44,169 nt of DNA from an uncultured Dorea sp. (GTDB lineage: Bacteria > Bacillota > Clostridia > Lachnospirales > Lachnospiraceae), in assembly GCF_934294775.1 (NCBI RefSeq), contig NZ_CAKRAH010000020.1, positions 1 to 44,169 on the forward strand, given 5' to 3'. Below, one piece after another: positions 35,205-44,103 of the stretch. The notes beneath the pieces were generated by a model. The model was not told the origin of the DNA, did not search any database, and was given only the letters and a program-made list of their open reading frames with translations. Positions within the stretch are counted from its first letter, which is position 1. Each line of letters begins with the position of its first letter. The position numbers and the translations under genes are program-made.

Positions 35205-36803
35205 CTACTTTACAGATGCTCTATATTTCGAAGGAGAAACTCCGAACTTCTTTTTAAATACATAACTAAAGTAATTGGCATCGAGATACCCTACTTTTTC
35301 TGCTATGGTATAACTTTTCTCATCTGTATTCAATATCATTTCTGCTGCAATATCCATTCTGTAATCTGTCAAATAAGAGATAAACGATTTTCCCGCTTCT
35401 TTTTTAAATACAGAAGAAAAATAAGAATTCGATACACCTAGAACCGCACATACCTCGTCCAATGATATATCCGCTTCCATATATCTTTCTTTCACAATGT
35501 TCTGTGCTTCCACAATGAGCCGTCTGGCAGAACTGTTTCTTGCACATTTCAGCTTTTCACTGATCGTTTCCGACATCTGCCCAATCCACGCTGTCAGTGA
35601 ACTCTCATCCATCTGCGATACTTTTTCGTAAATATTCTGCATATTACCGGATATTTTATTGAAATCCAGCGAATTATCTGTACAGAACTTAAAAAATCCA
35701 CTGACGATCTCCATTGTGGCAAGATTATACTGACTCATGGTTTCTGTATTTTTATGAAGCTTTTCCATCTCTTCACGTGCTGCCCGTTCTATCTCTGCTG
35801 AATCTCCTATACGAATTGCACGAAATAGCGTCTGCATCCTTGACTCTTCTGACTGAACCGGTTTGATCTGTTCCTTCGGAACAATCTCTCCAATATTAAT
35901 TGCCCGTTTTGTTCCGTATAAAACCCTGTAAGAAACCGCTTCTCTTGCCCGTTCATAGGAAAGACTGATCTCATACAGGCTGTCACACACGGTTCCGATT
36001 CCCGCTGTAACAACTGCACCCATGATGCGGTACGCCCACCGGCAGAATCTGTCACAGGCATCTGTTATCTGGGTAATCTTATCTTCTGCATCCAATTCCA
36101 GAATCAGCAGTGTATTTCCCATATATATAAATTCCTGACAGTTCCACTGATCCATCAGTCTCTGCTTGATCTCTCTTTCTACCGACATGGATAAAAGCAG
36201 TGGGTTCATGCCTTCGGGCACATGATTCTCCGATGTATGGAAGATTACACAACCAAAGAGAGGTCCTTCCATATCTACCTGATACGCCTGTAAAAATCTT
36301 TCATAATCCTGTTTTTCTACTCTTCCTTCAATTAATGAAATAAAAAAATTGGACTGTAATTTCGGAAGTACTTCCTGAAAATAATCATTTAATTTTTTTA
36401 CATTTAATTTTTCTTCTCTTTCCCTGTCCAGCGTATGTTTCAGATTGGTCAGGCTTTCCGACAATTCTGTTGCATTGACCGGTTTGAGCATATATTCCTT
36501 GATTTCCAGATGCACTGCTTCTTTCGCATATTCAAACTCATCAAATCCTGTACAGAGCATGATATAAATATTCGGATATTCCCGATTCAGCCTTCTGGAT
36601 AACTCTAGCCCGTCCATATAAGGCATCTTAATATCCGTCAGCACCACATCCGGCTGGAGTTTTTCTACCAATTCCAGTGCTTTTACCCCATTTGTCGCAC
36701 TTCCTGCCACCTCAAACCCCAGATCATTCCAATGAATTTTTTTCTCTATCATATCGATGACTTCTGCTTCATCATCTACGAGAATCACTTTATATCGTTC
36801 CAT
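35205..36803 (-). CDS. Response regulator, YesN/AraC type
   Basis: Protein of 532 aa. Receiver domain 1-120 with phospho-acceptor D57 (VVLTDIKMPYMDG), D10/D11 and K107-type KPVNATEL; a long middle domain (about 130-410) usual in YesN proteins; C-terminal AraC DNA-binding domain (about 430-530) with two helix-turn-helix units, SLDEVCAVLGVSNSYFSSVF and YTIAEKVGYLDANYFSYVFK. First gene of the sensor operon, after the mgl terminator. The likely target is the mglB promoter, which carries direct repeats. Confidence 0.92.
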   Translation of the reverse strand: MERYKVILVDDEAEVIDMIEKKIHWNDLGFEVAGSATNGVKALELVEKLQPDVVLTDIKMPYMDGLELSRRLNREYPNIYIMLCTGFDEFEYAKEAVHLEIKEYMLKPVNATELSESLTNLKHTLDREREEKLNVKKLNDYFQEVLPKLQSNFFISLIEGRVEKQDYERFLQAYQVDMEGPLFGCVIFHTSENHVPEGMNPLLLSMSVEREIKQRLMDQWNCQEFIYMGNTLLILELDAEDKITQITDACDRFCRWAYRIMGAVVTAGIGTVCDSLYEISLSYERAREAVSYRVLYGTKRAINIGEIVPKEQIKPVQSEESRMQTLFRAIRIGDSAEIERAAREEMEKLHKNTETMSQYNLATMEIVSGFFKFCTDNSLDFNKISGNMQNIYEKVSQMDESSLTAWIGQMSETISEKLKCARNSSARRLIVEAQNIVKERYMEADISLDEVCAVLGVSNSYFSSVFKKEAGKSFISYLTDYRMDIAAEMILNTDEKSYTIAEKVGYLDANYFSYVFKKKFGVSPSKYRASVK

Positions 36804-36920
36804 CTTTTTCCTCTTTTCATTGCCGCTATACGTTTATTCCAGTATAACAAATTTACGTCTTTCATAGCATATCTAAATACAAAATCTGCTTTCAAAATTT
36901 CTTTTGAACGCATCATTGTG

Positions 36921-36962
36921 AAAAAAACCGCCCTTTTCATCTTTCCGATGAGCAGGACGGTC
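36921..36962 (-). terminator. Terminator of the mgl operon
   Basis: Minus strand ACCGTCCTGCTCATC, short loop, GATGAAAAGGGCGGT, then TTTTTTT. It separates mglC from the response-regulator gene. Confidence 0.85.
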
Positions 36963-37004
36963 TACTTCTTTTTGTATAAACCTGTATAAACAGTCTTTTA
37001 TTTA

Positions 37005-38657
37005 TTATTTCTTCTGTACATATTTCAGACAGTCAAGTGTTACTGCTGCCAGAATAATGATACCTTCAAAAATAAACTGAAGGTTTGTATCAATACCAAG
37101 AACTGTCAGGGAATAGGTCAATGATGTAAAGATCAGTACACCTGTCACAACTCCCGATATCTTACCAATACCACCGGTAAAGGATACTCCACCAACTACG
37201 CAGGCTGCAATAGCGTCCATATCCCATCCCTGTCCGTAAGCGGCACTACCGGATCCAACCATTCGTACACACTCCAGCCATGAACCGAATCCATAAAGGA
37301 TACCTGCAAGGATAAATGCTCCCATCGTTACTTTAAATACCGAGATTCCTGATACAGCTGCCGCCTCTGGATTTCCACCAACTGCATATAAATTTTTTCC
37401 AAATGTTGTCTTATTCCAGATAAACCATACAACAGCAATCGCAACTACTGCCCATAAAATAATCATCGGGAAACGTCCTGCCTGTGGAATAAAAATATTT
37501 GGGATCGTCGGATCGATCGCACCAAAAGAAACACCTTTTGTAGCATATGTAACAAGACCAAAGATGATCAACATATTTGCCATCGTTGAAATAAATGGAT
37601 GCATCTTGAATCTTGCCATGAAAAATCCGGCTGTCATTGCAAATACAGTTGTAAAAAGTATACACACGCATAAGGCTAATATAGCTCTTGATGCCGGTGC
37701 CATACCCGAAAAATCAAAAACATGACCAAACACAGTACCTGTGTTAATTCCGTTATGCATGATAATGGTTGCTGTAACCATACCCATACCAACCATACGT
37801 CCTACAGAAAGGTCTGTACCTGTCAAAAGGATCAGACCGGCAACTCCAAGTGCAAGGAACATTCGCGGCGAAGCCTGCTGCAGAATGTTAAGGATGTTTG
37901 TGGTTGTAAAAAGCTGTGTATTTTTCACGATTGGTGTAATAATACACAATGCGATAAAGATCATGATAATTACAATATACAGACCATTCTTATACAGGAA
38001 CTGTGTCATATTAAATGTATACTTGTAATTTTCAAAATTCTGTGCCTGCTTCTGTGCAAATGTATATTTTGACATTCTGAGCAAATCGATCAGGTGGAAC
38101 TTATGCATGTATGCATCATGTTTTCTATCCTTGATCTCCTGGATCCTGGACTCATGTGTCATCTGCGCATCATATAATTTATTCTTATACGTGTATTTTT
38201 CAGCTTTGATCTCTTCTGCATCTTTCAGTCTGCTGACTGCCTTCTTATGTTCTTCCTGCAAATCTGCTTTTATTTTTTCAAAATTACTGTTTTCCGCTTT
38301 TTTCTCTGCTTCGCAGCTCTTTGCAACAAGGTTATAATACTCACTGTTGTAATGTTTGGAAAGAAAACCTTCGGCATCTGCGATCAGTTTTGCAATCTGC
38401 TGTTTATTTGCATTTTCTGTTGCTTTTGCCTTCTCCAGATTCTTTTTACATTCCCCGATAATCTTATTCTGTTCTTCTTTTGTTAAGTTCTTATTCTCTT
38501 TTGCTATTGCAATCTGATTCTTTAAACTGTTGACTTTGTCAGATCCCTCCACACGCAGTGCATCGATCTGCTCCTGTATTTTCCCAACATATTCGTCAAT
38601 CGGTTTCAAAAGTGTTGCTTCTTCTTCAGCCGAAATGATAATGCTTTTTTCTGCCAT
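37005..38657 (-). CDS. mglC: Galactose ABC permease MglC with long N-terminal helical extension
   Basis: Protein of 550 aa; E. coli MglC has about 336. Residues 1-215 form a charged, Lys/Glu/Ala-rich helical region with coiled-coil character (KNQIAIAKENKNLTKEEQNK, KIKADLQEEHKKAVSRLKDA). The permease proper starts near residue 220 and has the family features TNILNILQQASPRMFLALGV, LLTGTDLSVGRMVG, NKTTFGKNLYAVGGNPEAAA and ACVVGGVSFTGGIG. The extension would be cytoplasmic, facing the MglA ATPase. Last gene of mglBAC, 18 bases after mglA. Confidence 0.88.
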   Translation of the reverse strand: MAEKSIIISAEEEATLLKPIDEYVGKIQEQIDALRVEGSDKVNSLKNQIAIAKENKNLTKEEQNKIIGECKKNLEKAKATENANKQQIAKLIADAEGFLSKHYNSEYYNLVAKSCEAEKKAENSNFEKIKADLQEEHKKAVSRLKDAEEIKAEKYTYKNKLYDAQMTHESRIQEIKDRKHDAYMHKFHLIDLLRMSKYTFAQKQAQNFENYKYTFNMTQFLYKNGLYIVIIMIFIALCIITPIVKNTQLFTTTNILNILQQASPRMFLALGVAGLILLTGTDLSVGRMVGMGMVTATIIMHNGINTGTVFGHVFDFSGMAPASRAILALCVCILFTTVFAMTAGFFMARFKMHPFISTMANMLIIFGLVTYATKGVSFGAIDPTIPNIFIPQAGRFPMIILWAVVAIAVVWFIWNKTTFGKNLYAVGGNPEAAAVSGISVFKVTMGAFILAGILYGFGSWLECVRMVGSGSAAYGQGWDMDAIAACVVGGVSFTGGIGKISGVVTGVLIFTSLTYSLTVLGIDTNLQFIFEGIIILAAVTLDCLKYVQKK

Positions 38658-38675
38658 CTTCCATACCCCTCTCTG

Positions 38676-40184
38676 TTACAGATATTTTGCACTGAGTCTC
38701 AATAGTTCTTCCTGATTCGTCTCTTTTGTATTTACGATTCCGGCCAGTCGTCCGTTTGACATAACACCGATACGGTTCGTAATACCAAGAATCTCCGGCA
38801 TCTCAGAAGATACAACAATAATTGTTTTCCCCTGTTTTGCCATATTGATGATCAGTTCATAAATCTCATATTTCGCACCAACATCAATTCCTCGCGTCGG
38901 ATCATCCATCATGAATACACTCGGTGAACGCTCCAGCCATTTTCCGAAGATTACCTTCTGCTGGTTTCCTCCGGAAAGACTTGTGATCATATCATCCGGC
39001 CCCATACACTTTGTATGCATGATTTTAATCTCTTCCGCAGTTGCACGTACCATTCTGTCATGCGACAGCACTGCACCGTTCTTATAATGATTCATGTTAG
39101 CAATGGTCGTATTAAATGTAATATCACCTTTTAAGAACAGACCATTGGCTTTTCTTTCTTCTGTGATCAGGGCAAATCCATGATCCATTGCATCTCTCGG
39201 CGATGAAAAGTTCATGATCTTTCCATCGTATATTACATTTCCTTCTGCTCTTGTGCGGATTCCGAAGATTGTTTCTAAAAGTTCCGTACGTCCGGCACCA
39301 ACCAGACCGTAAAATCCAAATATTTCTCCTTTTCTGATATCAAAGGATACATTTTGAATCTTTGGTGCATATTTTGACGAAAGATTCTGTACAGAGAGAA
39401 TCTTCTCTCCGGGCTCATTGTCAACAGGTGGAAATCTGTTATCCAGCGAACGCCCAACCATTGCCGATATCAGTTCATTCATATCGGTATCTTTACACTC
39501 TTTTGTCATAACCAGACTACCATCTCTGAGCACAGATATCTCATCACATATATTGAAAATCTCATCCATCTTATGTGATATATAAATCAGCGAAATTCCC
39601 TGTGCCTTCAACTGACGCATCATCTTGAAAAGTTTCTCAACTTCCGGTGCTGTCAGGGATGAGGTTGGTTCATCCAGTACAATTACTTTGGAATGATAGG
39701 AAATAGCTTTTGCAATCTCACACATCTGCCGCTGGGACACAGACATTTTTTTCATTGGCTGCGTCAGATTTGCTGTGATTCCAAGCTGTCTGAAGAGATT
39801 TGCAGTTTCCTTTTTCATTCTTCCTTCATCGACAATTCCAAAAGAATTCTTTGGATATCGTCCAAGAAACATATTATCTACAACGCTTCTTTCAAGACAT
39901 TGGTTCAATTCCTGGTGTACCATCGCTACCCCGTTTTCCAGTGCATCTTTTGGTCCCGAGAAATTTACTTCTCTGCCGTCTAATATAATTGTCCCCTCAT
40001 CTTTCTGATAAGTACCAAAGAGACATTTCATCATTGTCGATTTTCCGGCACCGTTTTCACCCATAAGTCCCATAATGGTCCCAGGTTTGACATTCAGGCT
40101 TATATGTTTCAGAACTTTGTTTCTACCGAATGACTTGCTCATGCCATTGATCGATAAGATGTATTTATTCTTATCTACTGTCAT
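38676..40184 (-). CDS. mglA: Galactose/methyl-galactoside ABC ATPase MglA
   Basis: Protein of 502 aa from the ATG at 40184 (AGGAAG upstream). Two ABC modules as in all sugar-type ATPases: the first with GLMGENGAGKST, MSVSQRQMCEIAKA and VIVLDEPTSSL; the second with degenerate Walker A FGFYGLVGAGRTEL and signature SLSGGNQQKVIFGKW. Sequence fits MglA/RbsA. It drives the MglC permease. Upstream frame extension to 40250 is discarded. Confidence 0.92.
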   Translation of the reverse strand: MTVDKNKYILSINGMSKSFGRNKVLKHISLNVKPGTIMGLMGENGAGKSTMMKCLFGTYQKDEGTIILDGREVNFSGPKDALENGVAMVHQELNQCLERSVVDNMFLGRYPKNSFGIVDEGRMKKETANLFRQLGITANLTQPMKKMSVSQRQMCEIAKAISYHSKVIVLDEPTSSLTAPEVEKLFKMMRQLKAQGISLIYISHKMDEIFNICDEISVLRDGSLVMTKECKDTDMNELISAMVGRSLDNRFPPVDNEPGEKILSVQNLSSKYAPKIQNVSFDIRKGEIFGFYGLVGAGRTELLETIFGIRTRAEGNVIYDGKIMNFSSPRDAMDHGFALITEERKANGLFLKGDITFNTTIANMNHYKNGAVLSHDRMVRATAEEIKIMHTKCMGPDDMITSLSGGNQQKVIFGKWLERSPSVFMMDDPTRGIDVGAKYEIYELIINMAKQGKTIIVVSSEMPEILGITNRIGVMSNGRLAGIVNTKETNQEELLRLSAKYL

Positions 40185-40269
40185 AACTCTGCTTCCTTTT
40201 CTTGATGAAAGAAGGGTATCATCTCTGACACCCCTCTGCGTTTCATTCATTTACCATTTAACCAGTCTC

Positions 40270-41553
40270 TTATTTGGAGAGAAGTGATGTGTATGCTGAT
40301 GCATTGTCTGTCTTAACCATGTTAATTGCAAATGCATCATATTCGTTTGGATTTCCGAGACGGTTTGTGATGTTTGACTCTGTCTGTCCATCTCCACCGA
40401 TGTAATCAACCTTCAGGTTAAGGAGATCATCATAGTTCTCAAGAAGTGGCTGGTATGTTGAGCTCAGGAAGTTGTCTGATGCATTGTAAATATCAAGCCA
40501 TACTTTCTTAGATGGACTCTTGCTTGAATCAAGCTGTTTTGACACTTTGTCATAAACCTTTGTTGAATCTGTAAAGTCTTTGTAATTATCAGCTGTTACT
40601 GCAACATTTAATGCGTAGTAAGATCTGTCTTCTTCGCTGTATCTGTAATCTTCACCTTCTGTCAGGCAGTTACCGGCATCATCTGCTGTACCAATACCTG
40701 TATCAACGTCTGCTCCGTCAAGTGCGTTACGGAGTACTCTTAATGTCAGATAAGCCTGAACATCTGCATGCTGCGAGATTGTTCCGCCGTATCCTTCAGC
40801 GATTGCTGCAACAGCGTCACTGTTTGCATCATATCCGAATGTAGGAACTTTGTTATCTTTTGCCCATGCATTAAACATTGACATTCCCATACCGTCATTG
40901 TTAGAAACAACAATATCAATCTTATCTCCGAAAGAAGCTTCCCATGTTCCGATTGCGTTACCTGCTGTAGCCGCATCCCATGTTGCTCCTGCTGAGTTCT
41001 TCATTTCCTGAGAAGCAAGCTCACGGACTGTAAATTCTTTTCCGTCTACATCAATCTTAGCATCCTGAACAACTTTTGCTTTTCCGTCTACGTTTGTTCC
41101 TGCCGGTTCGGAAGCAACTTCGTCACCATCTTTAACTCCTGTTCCAAGTGCCGAACGAACACCACGTGTACGTGCGATAGAATCATTATGTCCGATATCA
41201 CCGATTGCAAGTACGTATCCGATAACTCCGTCACCATTTCTGTCAATCTTATCAGCATTTGCTTTGATATAATCAACAACCATCTCTCCCTGAAGTTCTG
41301 CTCCCTGATTAGCATCAAATCCTACATAATAAGTATCGTCATTGAAATTCAACGCTTCTTTGTCCAATTCCCCTGTTGAACTATTCGAAGGCTGACGGTT
41401 AAACCAGCAAAGCGGTTTGTCCTTATTGGCTACAGAGCTGCTGTCTGAAGATCCTGATGATTTTGAATCCCCTGATGAAGATCCTCCACAGCCTGCCAGT
41501 GATAATGCAAGTGTTGCTGCCATCATGAGTGCAAATACTTTTTTCTTTTTCAT
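40270..41553 (-). CDS. mglB: Galactose-binding lipoprotein MglB, apparently circularly permuted
   Basis: Protein of 427 aa from the ATG at 41553 (AGGAGG upstream). Signal peptide with lipobox LAGC (Cys22) and a Gly/Ser linker to about 40. The next residues, KPLCWFNRQPS (46-56), match the middle of normal MglB (PVVFFNKEPS), followed by the rest in order: calcium loop DRNGDGVIG, H122/D124/R128, W192, N219, D242, and the usual C-terminal strand near 312-328. After a linker (about 329-347) comes the segment that is N-terminal in ordinary MglB: KKVWLDIYNASDNFL (D360 = D14), GGDGQTESNI, YDAFAINMVKTDNAS (N411 = N91), ending at 427. N256 is replaced by Gln. First gene of mglBAC. Confidence 0.85.
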   Translation of the reverse strand: MKKKKVFALMMAATLALSLAGCGGSSSGDSKSSGSSDSSSVANKDKPLCWFNRQPSNSSTGELDKEALNFNDDTYYVGFDANQGAELQGEMVVDYIKANADKIDRNGDGVIGYVLAIGDIGHNDSIARTRGVRSALGTGVKDGDEVASEPAGTNVDGKAKVVQDAKIDVDGKEFTVRELASQEMKNSAGATWDAATAGNAIGTWEASFGDKIDIVVSNNDGMGMSMFNAWAKDNKVPTFGYDANSDAVAAIAEGYGGTISQHADVQAYLTLRVLRNALDGADVDTGIGTADDAGNCLTEGEDYRYSEEDRSYYALNVAVTADNYKDFTDSTKVYDKVSKQLDSSKSPSKKVWLDIYNASDNFLSSTYQPLLENYDDLLNLKVDYIGGDGQTESNITNRLGNPNEYDAFAINMVKTDNASAYTSLLSK

Positions 41554-41614
41554 TTTCTTTCCTCCTGTTTTGTGCGTTTTGTTTTTAATCACGTCTAACT
41601 TATTGACTAATCTC

Positions 41615-41643
41615 ATTATAATTACAACACTATTTTTTTGACA
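41615..41643 (-). promoter_or_regulatory. mglB promoter, weak -35
   Basis: Minus strand TATAAT (41615-41620) with a 17-bp spacer to TGTCAA, a poor -35 box (41638-41643). Typical of an activator-dependent promoter. TSS expected near 41608. Confidence 0.55.
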
Positions 41644-41646
41644 TAG

Positions 41647-41676
41647 AATATTTTTGGATTAATTATCAATATTTTT
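41647..41676 (-). promoter_or_regulatory. Direct repeats upstream of the mglB promoter
   Basis: AATATTTTT on the plus strand occurs at 41647-41655 and 41668-41676, exactly 21 bp apart (two helical turns), centred near -43 and -64. This is the layout bound by AraC-type activators; the nearby YesN-type regulator is the obvious candidate. Confidence 0.55.
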
Positions 41677-41763
41677 ATGTTATCATTTATTTTTTTATAT
41701 ATTTTTCCCAATCCGGCAAAGTCCTGTTTATACTCATATTTATATAAAGAAGATCAAATAATA

Positions 41764-41815
41764 AAAAAACTGCGATAATAACCTTCTCGCTATTACCACA
41801 GTTTCTCTTATATGT
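41764..41815. terminator. Terminator of cstA
   Basis: Minus strand AAACTGTGGTAATA, loop, TATTATCGCAGTTT, followed by TTTTATTAT, just behind the cstA stop at 41839. Confidence 0.85.
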
Positions 41816-41838
41816 TCTTATTACGAATAAAATAATGA

Positions 41839-43536
41839 TTAAGCTGTTGCTTTCTTATCATCTGTTTTTTCAAGAAGTTTCTTTACACCCTGGATTGCAA
41901 CCAGCACACCAAGGATCAGAAGCAATACGGCAAAAATCAGCTGTAATGTATTTCCAAGATCCAGCCCTGTTGTCAGGAATGCTTTTGTCAGTTTCACGAT
42001 CGTCATACCAAGTGCTGTAAATGTAACAGCCATCATGAATACCATTGGTCCCCAGAGCATGAATCCCTGGCGTTTCGTCTTCTTAAGGAATACCGCACAA
42101 GCTACCAGTGCCAGTACGGATAACAGCTGGTTGGCTGAACCGAATAATGGCCAGATCTCTGCATAACCGACTTTTGTCAGGAAATATGCAAGTACCAGTG
42201 TAATGACCGTTGCAAAATATTTATTCGTTACTATTTTTAAGAATGGACTCATGTTATCCTGATCTACATCATCATCGAGGAAGAATTCCTGGAATGACAG
42301 ACGGCCTACTCTGGCTACGGAATCCAGAGAAGTCAGTGCAAATGCGGATACTGCCAGATTGATCAGCGTAAATACAAGTGAGTGTGGCAGTCCGATGACT
42401 GACAGGAAGTTCGCAATCGCTCCGGCGAAAATCTGAGGCTGTGTTGTCAGTCCCTGTGCTGCTGCTTCACCTTTGGCAAAAGATGCAACTGCGATCAGTG
42501 CGATAACTGCAAGCATACTTTCCATTAACATTGCTCCGAATGATACAGGAAGCATGTTCTTCTCATTCTTAATCTGTTTGGATGCTGTACCGGAAGATAC
42601 CAGTGAATGGAAACCGGAAACCGCACCACAAGCGATTGTTACAAATAAGATCGGGAACATATACTGTCCATCTACGTTAAAGCTTGTGAATGCCTGAAGG
42701 TTACAAGATGGATTTGCTACAAATACACCAACAATCGCACCAACGATCATAAAAATCAGAAGGTAACTATTCAGATAGTCTCGAGGCTGAAGAAGTGCCC
42801 ATACAGGAGCAACACTGGCAATCAGGATGTAAACGAAGATGATGAGATGCCATGCATCCAGTCCTACATACATTGGGAAATGAAGTCCCAGTGCGATTGC
42901 TGCTACCAATAATACGATTGCAACTGCTGTATTAATCCACTTGTTGAATTTTGTGTATTTCAAAAACATTCCAAGTCCGACTGCTTCTAAGATAAATATC
43001 ATAGAAGTAGTTGCGACTGCACCGTTAGCTGCAATTTTTGTTACTTTTCCGGCTTCACTTACAGAGAATCCGTTAAATGTTCCGGCTACAACGTCTGCGA
43101 ATGCTGCAACTACAAGGATGCAGAACAGCCAGCAGAATAACAGGAATAATTTCTTACCTAATTTTCCGATATATTCTTCGATGATATATCCGATTGTACG
43201 TCCTTTATTCTTTACAGATGCATACATAGATGCGAAATCCTGAACCGCTCCAAAGAATACACCACCGATTAAGATCCATAAAAGCACCGGAAGCCATCCG
43301 AAGATTGCTGCCTGGATTGGTCCGTTGATCGGGCCGGCACCTGCGATCGATGCAAACTGGTGACCGAATACGACGTTCGTATCGGCCGGTACATAGTCAA
43401 CCCCGTCTTCCATCTCGTATGCCGGAGTTTTGGCATTTGGGTCAATGCCCCATTTGTTCTGTAGATAACGACCATACAGGAGATATGCTCCTCCGAGAAC
43501 AACGATGGCGATTATCATCATTAATATTCCACTCAT
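41839..43536 (-). CDS. cstA: CstA-family carbon starvation / peptide or pyruvate transporter
   Basis: Protein of 565 aa (E. coli CstA about 701; shorter forms are usual in Firmicutes). About fifteen membrane segments. Family landmarks: DYVPADTNVVFGHQFASIAGAGPINGP region near residue 48, GGVFFGAVQDFASMYASVKNKGRTIG, ACGAVSGFHSLVSSGTASKQI and the late SFQEFFLD. CstA proteins take up peptides or pyruvate. Ribosome site AGAGGA. Expression is under a T-box leader immediately upstream, so it responds to charging of one tRNA. Confidence 0.92.
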   Translation of the reverse strand: MSGILMMIIAIVVLGGAYLLYGRYLQNKWGIDPNAKTPAYEMEDGVDYVPADTNVVFGHQFASIAGAGPINGPIQAAIFGWLPVLLWILIGGVFFGAVQDFASMYASVKNKGRTIGYIIEEYIGKLGKKLFLLFCWLFCILVVAAFADVVAGTFNGFSVSEAGKVTKIAANGAVATTSMIFILEAVGLGMFLKYTKFNKWINTAVAIVLLVAAIALGLHFPMYVGLDAWHLIIFVYILIASVAPVWALLQPRDYLNSYLLIFMIVGAIVGVFVANPSCNLQAFTSFNVDGQYMFPILFVTIACGAVSGFHSLVSSGTASKQIKNEKNMLPVSFGAMLMESMLAVIALIAVASFAKGEAAAQGLTTQPQIFAGAIANFLSVIGLPHSLVFTLINLAVSAFALTSLDSVARVGRLSFQEFFLDDDVDQDNMSPFLKIVTNKYFATVITLVLAYFLTKVGYAEIWPLFGSANQLLSVLALVACAVFLKKTKRQGFMLWGPMVFMMAVTFTALGMTIVKLTKAFLTTGLDLGNTLQLIFAVLLLILGVLVAIQGVKKLLEKTDDKKATA

Positions 43537-43583
43537 AAACTATCCTCTTCTTTCTCTTTAGCATTTAGCGTTAAAAAATATAT

Positions 43584-43885
43584 AAAAAAACGCCTTCGCT
43601 ATCTTTTCAGATAACAAAGGCGGAATATTCTTCCGTGGTACCACTTTGTATTACTGCAGCTATCACTACCTACAACCACTCATTACTGTCATAATTAAAC
43701 AGTCTCTTCTGTAACGTGAAGATGACGTCTCTGCTTACTTTATATTTTTCTGATATGAATCCATACACTTTCTACACATATTTCAGCGAGATGCTCCCGG
43801 GTGATATCACAAACTACCTTCTGCCGCTTCGCACCATCCGGCGGCTCTCTGAAAATCCGGATTTGATTTGTGACGTGTCCCTTTC
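43584..43885 (-). ncRNA. T-box riboswitch of cstA
   Basis: Minus strand carries the T-box signature AGTGGTACCACGG (43633-43645) followed by a terminator stem CCGCCTTTGTTATCT / AGATAGCGAAGGCG with TTTTTTT (43584-43623). Stem I is recognisable at 43801-43880: AGAGAG-type bulge, GGTG distal loop, and TCACAAA/TTTGTGA arms. The likely specifier is ATC (43803-43805, in GATATCACCC), which would mean tRNA-Ile, but this assignment is tentative. Confidence 0.88.
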
Positions 43886-43922
43886 ATTGCATTTCTTATT
43901 TACTTTTTTTAGCTTACTTAAT

Positions 43923-43951
43923 GTTTTACACTTTTTTCTTGTAAAGTGCAA
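43923..43951 (-). promoter_or_regulatory. Promoter of the T-box/cstA transcript
   Basis: Minus strand TTGCAC (43946-43951), 17-bp spacer, TAAAAC (43923-43928). It gives a leader of about 380 bases before the cstA ATG. Confidence 0.55.
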
Positions 43952-44009
43952 GAGTGGAATTAAACATAATTTACAAAAATAGAATTCTATTTTTGTGCAT
44001 TTTTTCACA

Positions 44010-44090
44010 TTATATGATTCCGGTTATCTCTTCTACAGATTTCACAAAATAATCTGCTCCATCATAATCAAAAATGATTGTTTTCCCCAT
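44010..44090 (-). pseudogene. Internally deleted HAD hydrolase gene, 26 codons left
   Basis: The 26-codon frame starts MGKTIIFDYDG, the usual HAD N-terminus up to motif I (DxDGT), and continues without a stop into GADYFVKSVEEITGII, which matches the usual C-terminus of phosphoglycolate phosphatase-like HAD proteins. The roughly 190 residues in between are missing. The result is in frame and still has its ATG and TAA but cannot be a working enzyme. Confidence 0.65.
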
Positions 44091-44103
44091 CGGCTGCACC
44101 TGA

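Noticed and set aside
40270..41553. MglB simply truncated at its N-terminus
   Set aside because: The missing segment is present at the C-terminus with its ligand residues, and the signal peptide is intact, so permutation explains the data better.
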